DNA from: an uncultured Alphaproteobacteria bacterium | Lineage (GTDB): Bacteria > Pseudomonadota > Alphaproteobacteria > Caulobacterales > Parvularculaceae | DNA length: 15,577 bases | NCBI GenBank assembly: GCA_938003575.1 | Contig: CALKYG010000305.1 | Coordinates: 1 to 15,577 of the forward strand | Direction: 5' to 3' | Shown here: positions 8,170 through 14,461 of the stretch, in pieces | How positions within the stretch are numbered: position 1 is the first letter of the stretch | How the letters are laid out: every line of letters begins with the position of its first letter | Program-made: the position numbers and the translations under genes | The notes under the pieces: generated by a model | The model's input: only the letters and a program-made list of their open reading frames with translations | What the model was told of the DNA's origin: nothing | Database searches by the model: none

Positions 8170-10194
8170 TCAAGGGGGGTCGGGATAGGTTTCGAGAACG
8201 TCGCCGAGCGCGTCCTTCATCGGCCCGAGCCAGGCCTCGTAGTTCTTCCAATAGTCGAGGCCCTCGGTGAAGATCGGCCTTCTGACCTGTTCAGAGCTCG
8301 CCGTGCGCACCGCACGCTCTGTCTCGTAAAACCTCAGGCACGCCTCTTCGAACGGAACCCCGACATAGTCGAGCAACGCTCTCACTTCGCTTTCCAGATC
8401 TTCAACAAGCCGCTCGTGGATGACGCGATAGACGCCGCCAGGATCAGACTCGTCGAATTGCTTCATCAGGAAAACGTAGTCGCGATAATATTTCGCCATC
8501 CGCTGCTGGCCGTAGGAAAAATTCTGGCCTTTGGCGAAATGCTGCTTGAAGTTGGAGAAACAGCAGGCCATCGGATGCCGCCGCGCATCGATGATCTTGG
8601 CGTTGGGCAGGATCAGCCGGATAAGACCGACATGCGCGAAATTGTTCGGCATCTTGTCGATGAAGAGGGGCTTGCCCGTCCGGCGCTGGCCTCGCGTGCG
8701 CTCGAGATATTCCTCGCCGAGGGCCCTCAGCGCCGCGTCGGGCATCGTTGAGAGACAGGCAGGGTAGGCGTCCGTCCCGTCCGGCGCGTCCTGCGCCAGC
8801 CGTTTGGCCATCATGATAATGTCGGGCAATTCCGCCGTGCCCTCTATCATCGAATGGCTCGAAAGGATCTGCTCGATGAGAGTCGAACCGGCGCGCGGCA
8901 TGCCGACGATGAAAATCGGATCGGGGTCGGGACAGCCCGCGCCGCGCCGGCGCGCAAAAAGCTCTCTGGTGAACACCTCTTCCGCGCGCTCGCGCCGCGT
9001 TTCAAATTCCGTCTCATCATAGCGCGCCCTCAAGGCGCCGAGTTCATTGCCCTTTTCGTAGTTTGCGAAGGACTCTTCGAATTCGCCGATGTCTTCGAGC
9101 GCCTTGCCGAGCGCAAAGTGCAGGTGAAGCCGGTCTTCGTCGTTGAGATCGTCGCGCGTCAGCTGCTCGCGCATTGCGGCGACGTCGCCGTCTGTGAATT
9201 TGACGGTCTTCAGGTTCGCGAGGCTCCAATAGGCTTCGCCGAGCGAGGGTTGCAGCGCGATCGAGCGGCGATAGGCGTCAATCGCCTCCGCCTGCATGCC
9301 GACAGTTTTCAGGGCGTGTCCGAAACTCATCCATGATTTCGGGTGGTTCGGATGATCCTTGAGCAGCATCCGGTATTGCGGGATCGCTTTTTCATAATCG
9401 CCGAGCCTCGAAAGCGCGGCGCAGTAAAGGACGCGATAGCCGGGGTCGCGCGGATTGACCTTCAGCAGCCGCTCGACTTCCTCAACCGCGCGGTCAGCTT
9501 TCCCCTGGCGCAGAGCGACGATCGCGAGATTATGCCGCGCGGCGTGAAAATCGGGGGCGAGCGCCACGGCGCGCTCCAGAAGATTTTGGGAATCGACATA
9601 CCGGCCGATGCGCGCGGCGAGTTCGGCCAGCATGCGGATCGCCGCAACATCCGTCGGCGCGCGCTTCAGATAGGATTTGAGTTCCCGTTCTGCGACGGCG
9701 AGCCGGCCTTCGCTCAGCGATTTCCCGGCCTGGAGAAGTTCGGGATCCTTGGTCTGCGCGGTCACGTGATTGGCGTAGGCCTTGCCCGCGGCGTCCTCAT
9801 CGCCCGCCCGCATCAACTCGTCGGCGAGAACGCGCCAGGCGTTGACGAAGCGCGGATCAAGACTGAGCGCATGAGCGACGGAGCCGAGCGCGCGCCGGCT
9901 TTCCCCGGCGGCCGCCTCGGCCAGCCCGCGTTCAAGGATCGCCTCGGCGGCGAAGGGCGCGAGCTTCGTCGCCGTCGCCAGCGCCTCAACCGCTCCATTC
10001 GCGTCGCCAAGACGGCGGCGCGCGGCGCCGAGAAGCGCATGCGCCTGCGCCTCGCGCGGCATCACCTTCAGGATTTCCGCCGCCTGTTCGGCGGCGAGCG
10101 CGGGCGCGCTCGACAGCATCGAGAAGCCATGCGCGAGCGCCACCGACAATGTGCCGTGCGGATCTTCCCCGGTCGAACCTGCGCCGCCGCCCAA
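8170..10194 (-). CDS. TPR-repeat-containing sulfotransferase (674 aa)
   Basis: A two-part protein: about 35-385 is a solenoid of TPR helices (for example residues 183-345, with A-x-x-x-LG and L-x-P-x-x-x-A spacing), and about 425-660 is a PAPS-dependent sulfotransferase domain. The 5'-phosphosulfate loop is GMPRAGSTLIEQILSSH (431-447). The 3'-phosphate element is DARRHPMACCFSNFKQHF (537-554), with Arg538/Arg539 and Ser547. Family members move sulfate from PAPS to a hydroxyl; the TPR part probably binds a protein or glycan partner. There is no signal peptide, so it is cytoplasmic. Overall this is the bacterial TPR-sulfotransferase type, whose catalytic half resembles animal tyrosylprotein sulfotransferases; the acceptor is unknown. 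The start is TTG at 10194, supported by AAGGGA 9 nt upstream; the nearest in-frame ATG is at codon 26. It lies 27 nt after the aminotransferase stop, in the same frame, and directly upstream of the TBDR. Confidence 0.88.
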   Translation of the reverse strand: MGGGAGSTGEDPHGTLSVALAHGFSMLSSAPALAAEQAAEILKVMPREAQAHALLGAARRRLGDANGAVEALATATKLAPFAAEAILERGLAEAAAGESRRALGSVAHALSLDPRFVNAWRVLADELMRAGDEDAAGKAYANHVTAQTKDPELLQAGKSLSEGRLAVAERELKSYLKRAPTDVAAIRMLAELAARIGRYVDSQNLLERAVALAPDFHAARHNLAIVALRQGKADRAVEEVERLLKVNPRDPGYRVLYCAALSRLGDYEKAIPQYRMLLKDHPNHPKSWMSFGHALKTVGMQAEAIDAYRRSIALQPSLGEAYWSLANLKTVKFTDGDVAAMREQLTRDDLNDEDRLHLHFALGKALEDIGEFEESFANYEKGNELGALRARYDETEFETRRERAEEVFTRELFARRRGAGCPDPDPIFIVGMPRAGSTLIEQILSSHSMIEGTAELPDIIMMAKRLAQDAPDGTDAYPACLSTMPDAALRALGEEYLERTRGQRRTGKPLFIDKMPNNFAHVGLIRLILPNAKIIDARRHPMACCFSNFKQHFAKGQNFSYGQQRMAKYYRDYVFLMKQFDESDPGGVYRVIHERLVEDLESEVRALLDYVGVPFEEACLRFYETERAVRTASSEQVRRPIFTEGLDYWKNYEAWLGPMKDALGDVLETYPDPP

Positions 10195-10203
10195 TGCGAA
10201 TTT

Positions 10204-10209
10204 TCCCTT
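10204..10209 (-). promoter_or_regulatory. Ribosome binding site that decides a TTG start
   Basis: AAGGGA on the minus strand, 9 nt before TTG at 10194-10192. The frame upstream is closed by the aminotransferase TAA (10224-10222), and the nine codons in between contain no ATG or GTG, so this site favours the TTG as the sulfotransferase start. Confidence 0.6.
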
Positions 10210-10221
10210 GCCTCGCGCGGA

Positions 10222-11616
10222 TTAAAGCAGCTTCGCGGCGGCGGCGTCCAGCGCTTCGCCGAAGCGGTCGACGACGGCGCGCAGCTCCGTCCCGGAAATG
10301 ACAAGCGGCGGGCAGAAGGCGATGGTGTCGCCGAGCGCGCGGACGAGGACCCCGCGCCTCTTGGCTTCATCCTGCACCAGCGCGCCTGCGCCCTTCGACG
10401 CCTCGAAGGATTTCTTCGAAGACTTGTCCGCGACGAGTTCAACGCCGGCGATCATGCCGCAGCCGCGCACCTCGCCGACGAGGGCGTGATCCGCGAAAGA
10501 ACGAAGGCCGTCTTGAAGAACCGGCGCCGCCGCCTCCGCCATCGCGACGATATTTCGCTCCTCGTAGATTTTCAGCGTTTCGACGGCGACGGCCGCCGCG
10601 ACCGGATGGCCCGAATAGGTGAAGCCGTGCCCGAAGAGGGTGATCTTGCGGCTCTGCTCCACCATTGCGTCATAGACGCGGTCGCTGATCATCAGCGCTG
10701 CAATCGGAATGTAGGAGGCGGACAGCGCCTTCGCGCAGGTGAGCATGTCCGGCTCAAGATCGAATGTCTGGGATCCCCACATGTTTCCGGTGCGTCCGAA
10801 CCCGCAGATCACTTCATCAGCGATGAAGAGAATGTCGTATTTCCGGCAAAGCGCCTGAACGCGTGCAAAATAGCCCTCCGGCGGCAGGATCACGCCGCCC
10901 GCGCCCTGGAGAGGTTCGGCGAAGAATCCGCCGATTGATTCCGGTCCCTCGCGAAGAATGATCGCCTCGAGCTCGTCGGACATGCGCTCGGCGAAGCCGT
11001 CTTCGCTTTCGCCGGGACGGCCGTTGCGCCAGTAATGCGGGCAGGGCGCGCGCACGATCCGGTCGATCGGAAGGTCGAATTCGCGCTGCATGCGTTCAAG
11101 GCCGGTCAGACTCGCGGCGGCGATGGTCGAGCCGTGATAGGCCTTCTCGCGCGCGATGACCTTTTTCTTCTCAGGGCGGCCCGTCGCATTCTGATAGTAC
11201 CAGACAAGTTTCAACGCCGTATCGACGGCTTCGGATCCTGAATTGCAGAAGAGCGCGCGCGTGACCCCTTTTGGCGCGATCGAAACGAGCCGTTCGGCGA
11301 GTTCAATGATGATCGGACAGGATCGGCCCGCGAATGTCGAGCTGTAGGGAAGCTCGAGCATCTGGCGGTAGGCGGCCTCCGCGAGGCGCTTTTCAGAAAA
11401 GCCGAGCGAAGCCGACCAAAGCCCCGCCATTGCATCAATGTACCGCTTGCCCTGATCGTCAATGACGCCGGCTCCGTCGCCGCGCGCGATGATGAAGGGG
11501 CCGTTCTTCATGTGCGCGTCGAGATTGGTCTGGGCGTGGACGTGGTAGGCGATATCGCGGGCGGCGTCGGAATTGACCGGCGTCCGGCCGGACGGCGTTG
11601 AATGTGTCGGCATCAT
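10222..11616 (-). CDS. Class III (omega) aminotransferase, PLP-dependent (464 aa)
   Basis: A fold-type I PLP transaminase of the omega-amino acid:pyruvate / polyamine group, moving an amino group from a terminal amine to pyruvate or a similar keto acid. It is cytoplasmic and full length for the family. Visible elements: NSGSEA (125-130) for the PLP phosphate, AYHGST (159-164) with the ring-stacking Tyr160, FAEPLQGAGG (232-241), ADEVICGFGRTG with Asp267 on the pyridine nitrogen, and Lys296 in TCAKALSAS as the Schiff-base lysine. The C-terminal domain carries the usual GEVRGCGMIAGVEL. Two adjacent ATGs (11616, 11613) follow CCAGGTGAC. The second has the better spacing, so the true start could be 11613. 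The donor amine is unknown: beta-alanine, taurine, putrescine and GABA are all possible. It probably shares a transcript with the sulfotransferase 27 nt downstream. Confidence 0.93.
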   Translation of the reverse strand: MMPTHSTPSGRTPVNSDAARDIAYHVHAQTNLDAHMKNGPFIIARGDGAGVIDDQGKRYIDAMAGLWSASLGFSEKRLAEAAYRQMLELPYSSTFAGRSCPIIIELAERLVSIAPKGVTRALFCNSGSEAVDTALKLVWYYQNATGRPEKKKVIAREKAYHGSTIAAASLTGLERMQREFDLPIDRIVRAPCPHYWRNGRPGESEDGFAERMSDELEAIILREGPESIGGFFAEPLQGAGGVILPPEGYFARVQALCRKYDILFIADEVICGFGRTGNMWGSQTFDLEPDMLTCAKALSASYIPIAALMISDRVYDAMVEQSRKITLFGHGFTYSGHPVAAAVAVETLKIYEERNIVAMAEAAAPVLQDGLRSFADHALVGEVRGCGMIAGVELVADKSSKKSFEASKGAGALVQDEAKRRGVLVRALGDTIAFCPPLVISGTELRAVVDRFGEALDAAAAKLL

Positions 11617-11643
11617 GTCACCTGGAAACGGATTTTCGCCCGC

Positions 11644-11709
11644 TTATCGGAATTCCGCGCCGCAAGCGCAACAGCATCGGGAAGCGTCCTGCGGATTGAC
11701 GAGCCGCAT
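11644..11709 (-). CDS. Possible Cys-rich leader peptide uORF (21 aa) ahead of the aminotransferase
   Basis: A 66-nt frame from ATG 11709 to TAA 11644 encodes a 21-residue peptide containing RCCCACGAE. Four of five consecutive codons (12-16, positions 11676-11662) are Cys. It ends 27 nt before the first aminotransferase ATG, on the same strand. The Shine-Dalgarno signal is poor (AAGCGG). The placement resembles amino-acid-responsive leader peptides, where ribosome stalling at runs of one codon controls the gene downstream; polycysteine leaders of this kind are known from mycobacteria. It may also be chance. Confidence 0.3.
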   Translation of the reverse strand: MRLVNPQDASRCCCACGAEFR

Positions 11710-11730
11710 GACGCCGCTTGACGGGCGCGC

Positions 11731-11759
11731 CGTTAACGATTTGACTTGGCCTTGGGCAA
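11731..11759 (-). promoter_or_regulatory. Possible promoter for uORF-aminotransferase-sulfotransferase transcript
   Basis: On the minus strand TTGCCC (11759-11754) is separated by exactly 17 nt from TTAACG (11736-11731). The start of transcription would fall about 15-20 nt before the leader ORF ATG. Both boxes are imperfect, and alphaproteobacterial promoters are hard to call by eye. The same 159-bp gap must also hold the plus-strand promoter of the gene at 11776, where two TTGAC motifs occur (11718-11722, 11741-11745). Confidence 0.25.
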
Positions 11760-11775
11760 TTGAGGGGCTGGGGTC

Positions 11776-12207
11776 ATGAGCGCAATGCTTATTGCGGGCG
11801 GCGCAGCCGCCTTCGCCGTCGGGGCCGCTGTCGGGTCGGCGGTTACGCTGGCGCTGGCGAGGGACAAGCTCGCCGCCATGACGCAGGCCGCGGAGCGCGC
11901 AAACGCGATTATCACCACGCAATCGGAAGGCGCGCTCAGGGATCTCGCCGAGGCGCATGCGCGGGCCGAGGCGATGATCGGCGCGATTGAAAACGCAAAG
12001 CTCTCGACGGCGCGCGCCGAAACAAGCGTCACGAACCTGATCTCCGAGATTCAGCATTCGCGGACCAGCCTCGAGAAGGTCGCCCGCCTCGGCTGGTTCC
12101 CGTCGATGAAGGCGTCGCCGAAGGAAGCGGTCCCGGCCCGGCCGCGCCGCGCCAGGCTCGCCGGAACGGAGGCGCCGGCGGTCGAAGCGCCTCAGGCGGC
12201 GGAATAG
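11776..12207 (+). CDS. Small hypothetical protein, N-terminal membrane anchor plus coiled coil (143 aa)
   Basis: I do not recognise a named family. Residues about 4-28 form one Ala/Gly/Val-rich transmembrane helix (MLIAGGAAAFAVGAAVGSAV and on). Residues about 29-105 are Ala/Glu/Arg-rich with heptad-like spacing, a likely coiled coil. The tail from about 110 is Pro/Ala/Arg-rich and probably disordered. ATG 11776 follows GAGGGG about 9 nt upstream. The shape resembles small inner-membrane proteins that carry a helical cytoplasmic or periplasmic rod, but no function can be assigned. It is divergent from the aminotransferase and the first of three plus-strand genes. The 244 bp after it (12208-12451) hold no gene I can support. 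The long opposite-strand frame across this locus is Arg-rich and looks like a shadow. Confidence 0.65.
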   Translation: MSAMLIAGGAAAFAVGAAVGSAVTLALARDKLAAMTQAAERANAIITTQSEGALRDLAEAHARAEAMIGAIENAKLSTARAETSVTNLISEIQHSRTSLEKVARLGWFPSMKASPKEAVPARPRRARLAGTEAPAVEAPQAAE

Positions 12208-12451
12208 GGATTGCGCCCAAGGCGCGAATTCTGTTCGGGTTTTCCCCGAGGGGCTGCGCCAGGTCCGGGACTCGCTATGACTGCGGCGCCACACTATCCG
12301 AGCATTTGCGCCCGATGCGATGGGTGCGACGGCGGCGGCCTTTCCGGCTTGCGTTAAGTTTTGCTAGGGTCCGCGCTGCGCGGGGCTGGGGACTTGACCC
12401 GCGATAGCCAAGGGTCCGCCGTGGGGCGGCATTATCGGAGCGGGTACAATC

Positions 12452-12712
12452 ATGGGTCGTTTTCTCGTTTTTATCATCATCATCGTCGCGGCGCTCGCGG
12501 GCGTATGGTTCGGCGTGCCGGGCGGCAAGGACATGCTGATGGGCGCCAAGGACAAGGTCATGAGCTTCGTGCCGGGCCAGGCCGCGGAAGAAGCCGCGCC
12601 CGCCGCGGCCGCAGACGAAATCGTGATTGAAGAAATCGTCGTCGACGAGCCGGCGGCGGATGAGCCGGCCGCCGAAGAAGCGCCGGCTGCGGACGAAGCG
12701 CCGCAAGGCTGA
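12452..12712 (+). CDS. Small membrane-anchored acidic protein (86 aa), hypothetical
   Basis: The start GRFLVFIIIIVAALAGVWFG is one clear transmembrane helix (about 4-21). A short amphipathic stretch follows (PGGKDMLMGAKDKVMSFVPG, about 24-43). The tail (44-86) is made almost only of Ala, Glu, Asp, Pro and Val (for example EEAAPAAAADE, DEPAADEPAAEEAP), strongly acidic and likely disordered. The tail's DEPAADEP/AEEAPAADEAP pattern is an imperfect internal repeat, so its length may vary between strains. GGAG at 12437-12440 lies 11 nt before the ATG. A hairpin terminator follows 30 nt after the stop. No family recognised. Such proteins are common in alphaproteobacterial inner membranes; an envelope role is only a guess. 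Confidence 0.65.
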   Translation: MGRFLVFIIIIVAALAGVWFGVPGGKDMLMGAKDKVMSFVPGQAAEEAAPAAAADEIVIEEIVVDEPAADEPAAEEAPAADEAPQG

Positions 12713-12742
12713 TCAAGCGGGCGCACTGTTAAGGGCGCACAG

Positions 12743-12779
12743 GCGGCGGGCCGTTCATCGGCTCGCCGCTTTGCTTGTT
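12743..12779 (+). terminator. Probable intrinsic terminator after the 86-aa gene
   Basis: An 11-bp stem (12743-12753 with 12759-12769, arm GCGGCGGGCCG, one G-U wobble) with a TTCAT loop is followed by TTTGCTTGTT (12770-12779), a moderately T-rich tail. It separates the 86-aa gene from the MBL-fold gene, so the latter probably has its own promoter within 12780-12857. Confidence 0.6.
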
Positions 12780-12857
12780 CGCTTGGTCGAAGGGCGGTGG
12801 CCGGGGCGCCCGCGGCGGTGTGGAATCGCCGTTCCGGAAAAAAGGAGCGTCCGCCCG

Positions 12858-13958
12858 ATGCGTTTGTTCCTCGCGCTTGCCTTCGCCATCGCCTCCTCCG
12901 CCGCATCGGCTGACGAGGGACTATTCGATCTTGCCTGGCGCGAAGTCGCCAAGGGCGTATTCGTCGGAGGGCGCGAGGATCCCTTGCGTTATCCCGTCGT
13001 CGCGAACGCGACGATCGTCATCGGCCGGCGCGGCGTTCTCGTTTTCGACGGCGGCGGCTATGCGACGCAGGGAGAACAGGTCCTTGCGAAAATCCGCGCC
13101 GAAACGAAAAAGCCGGTCACGCATCTCGTCATCAGCCACTGGCACGGCGACCATCATCGCGGCGCCTTCCCGATCATCGAGGCGTTTCCGCAAGCCGAGA
13201 TTATCGCGCATCGCTTCACCTGCGCGGCGATGGCCGATGGGCCTGAACGGCGCGTCGAGGAAGGCGAAGCGAAACTCGACAGCCTATATGAAGCGATCGG
13301 CGACGCCGTCGCAAAAGGACTCTGGTTCGACGGCTCGTCGCTTTCCGAATCCGAAACCGCCTTTTTCGCCCGCATGGTCGCCGACTATCCCGACTACAAG
13401 GCGCAACTCGCCCGCATGACGGTGATGAAGCCGACGCGCGCGATCGACGATGCTGTGGAAATCGATCTCGGCAGACGCAAGGCGCTCCTGCTTTACGCGG
13501 GTCTCGGCAATACGGGCGGCGATATCGCGCTGTATCTGCCGAAAGAGAAAGTGCTCGCAACAGGGGATATCGTCGTTGCGCCGGTTCCTTTCGGCTTTGG
13601 CGCCTATCCGCGTGAATGGGCGAGAGTCGTCCGCCAGCTCGCGTCGCTTCCGGCGGCGGCGATCATTCCCGGCCACGGCGCGATCCTGAGCGACTCCGGA
13701 TATCTTGAAGACCTTGCAGCGCTTCTTGAGTCCGCCGCCGATCAGGCGCAGGCGGCCGCAGCGAGCGAAAAGGCGCCCGCCTTTGATTTCAGCGCGCTGC
13801 GAGAAAGATTCACCGGCGGCGATCCGGTCAAGGCGCGGCTCTTCGACATTTACTTCAATCAGCCGATCGCTTCGGCCGCCTTCAACGAAGCGCGCGGCGA
13901 AAGTGAGAAAAACGAACCGCTGGACGGCGACGTCGCCGACCTTTGCGACGCTAATTGA
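12858..13958 (+). CDS. Secreted metallo-beta-lactamase-fold hydrolase with an altered zinc ligand (366 aa)
   Basis: An MBL-superfamily alpha-beta/beta-alpha protein with signal peptide MRLFLALAFAIASSAASA (cleavage near 18), so periplasmic. Motif 2 HxHxDH is intact: His94-Trp-His96-Gly-Asp98-His99. Motif 4 is Asp237 (VLATGDIV) and motif 5 is His273 (IIPGHGA). At motif 3, where relatives read G-x-x-His-T-x-GD, this protein reads GLGNTGGD with Asn218 in place of the zinc-ligand His. A helical C-terminal part (about 285-366) extends beyond the core fold. ATG 12858 follows AAAGGAG at 12841-12847 (10-nt spacing). The frame is open further upstream, but that stretch overlaps the 86-aa gene and its terminator. 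Substrate unknown; beta-lactamase, quinoprotein-associated or other hydrolase roles are all possible. The 3' end overlaps the convergent membrane-protein gene by 8 nt. Confidence 0.88.
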   Translation: MRLFLALAFAIASSAASADEGLFDLAWREVAKGVFVGGREDPLRYPVVANATIVIGRRGVLVFDGGGYATQGEQVLAKIRAETKKPVTHLVISHWHGDHHRGAFPIIEAFPQAEIIAHRFTCAAMADGPERRVEEGEAKLDSLYEAIGDAVAKGLWFDGSSLSESETAFFARMVADYPDYKAQLARMTVMKPTRAIDDAVEIDLGRRKALLLYAGLGNTGGDIALYLPKEKVLATGDIVVAPVPFGFGAYPREWARVVRQLASLPAAAIIPGHGAILSDSGYLEDLAALLESAADQAQAAAASEKAPAFDFSALRERFTGGDPVKARLFDIYFNQPIASAAFNEARGESEKNEPLDGDVADLCDAN

Positions 13959-14451
13959 GTCTTGAGTTCCCGGGCGGCGCTTCATCGCTGAGGTTAGCCG
14001 CGCTCCAGAACGGCCGCATTTTCCGCGCGAAGAGAACCGCGGCGGCGACGCCCGGAATGAGGTTGAGCAGGCGTCCCGGCGCCTCAACCGACGGCGCCTC
14101 TCCGGCGAGGGCGGATATCAGAAAGCTCGCGGCCGACGCTGTTGCGACATAAGGCCAGGCCTTTCGGATCTTTGCTTTCTCCAGGGACCGGAACAAGGGA
14201 ATGCCGACTGTGAGCGATACGGCGAAACCGGCGATGAAGAAAAAAGCGGCGTAGCTGAGCGCGGCGATCATCGCCGCCGCGCCGCCGCCGGGAGACAGGC
14301 CGATCGCGGACGCGCGCCACAGGACGCCGAAGATAAAATGCGCCGCGCCGGCGATTCCGGCGACCGTCAGCACCGAGACGATAAGCTTTTCAAAGACGAT
14401 GTTGGTGCGAATCTCGGCGATGACGGCGTCACTGGCGGGCGGCGGCGCCAT
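13951..14451 (-). CDS. Four-helix integral membrane protein, hypothetical (166 aa)
   Basis: No family recognised. Four hydrophobic helices are visible: about 22-45, 58-86, 99-116 and 127-142. A cytoplasmic-type basic loop sits between the second and third (FRSLEKAKIRKAW, 87-99), and a polar tail follows about 146. ATG 14451 lies 10 nt after the nuoG stop, with AAGG about 11 nt upstream, so it is likely co-transcribed with nuoG. It is far too short for NuoH (about 340 aa) and shows none of its expected sequence. Its place directly after nuoG hints at a membrane-energetics link, but that is neighbourhood evidence only. It ends in TAG at 13953-13951, overlapping the convergent MBL gene. Confidence 0.72.
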   Translation of the reverse strand: MAPPPASDAVIAEIRTNIVFEKLIVSVLTVAGIAGAAHFIFGVLWRASAIGLSPGGGAAAMIAALSYAAFFFIAGFAVSLTVGIPLFRSLEKAKIRKAWPYVATASAASFLISALAGEAPSVEAPGRLLNLIPGVAAAVLFARKMRPFWSAANLSDEAPPGNSRLN

Positions 14452-14461
14452 GATCGCCGCC

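Noticed and set aside
9343..10938. Long plus-strand open frames opposite real genes (also 2540-3982, 4348-5412, 5827-6969)
   Set aside because: All are antisense to proteins with intact catalytic or structural motifs and give Arg/Ala/Gly-rich products, as expected from third-position GC bias.
12208..12251. Small hairpins after the 143-aa gene (GCGCC/GGCGC; TCGGG/CCCGA)
   Set aside because: Short stems with no following T-run; not convincing terminators.
11644..12294. A 216-codon minus-strand frame opposite the small coiled-coil gene
   Set aside because: Its product is Arg-rich and without recognisable structure, typical of a high-GC shadow; only its last 21 codons are kept as a possible leader peptide.
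12277..12357. A 26-codon frame with a CxxCxxC pattern in the gap 12208-12451
   Set aside because: No Shine-Dalgarno site, no downstream gene close enough for a leader role, and too short to judge; the three Cys may be chance.
12627..12857. Upstream extension of the MBL frame
   Set aside because: It overlaps the 86-aa gene and the terminator stem, is Arg/Lys-rich, and hides an obvious signal peptide starting at 12858 behind AAAGGAG.
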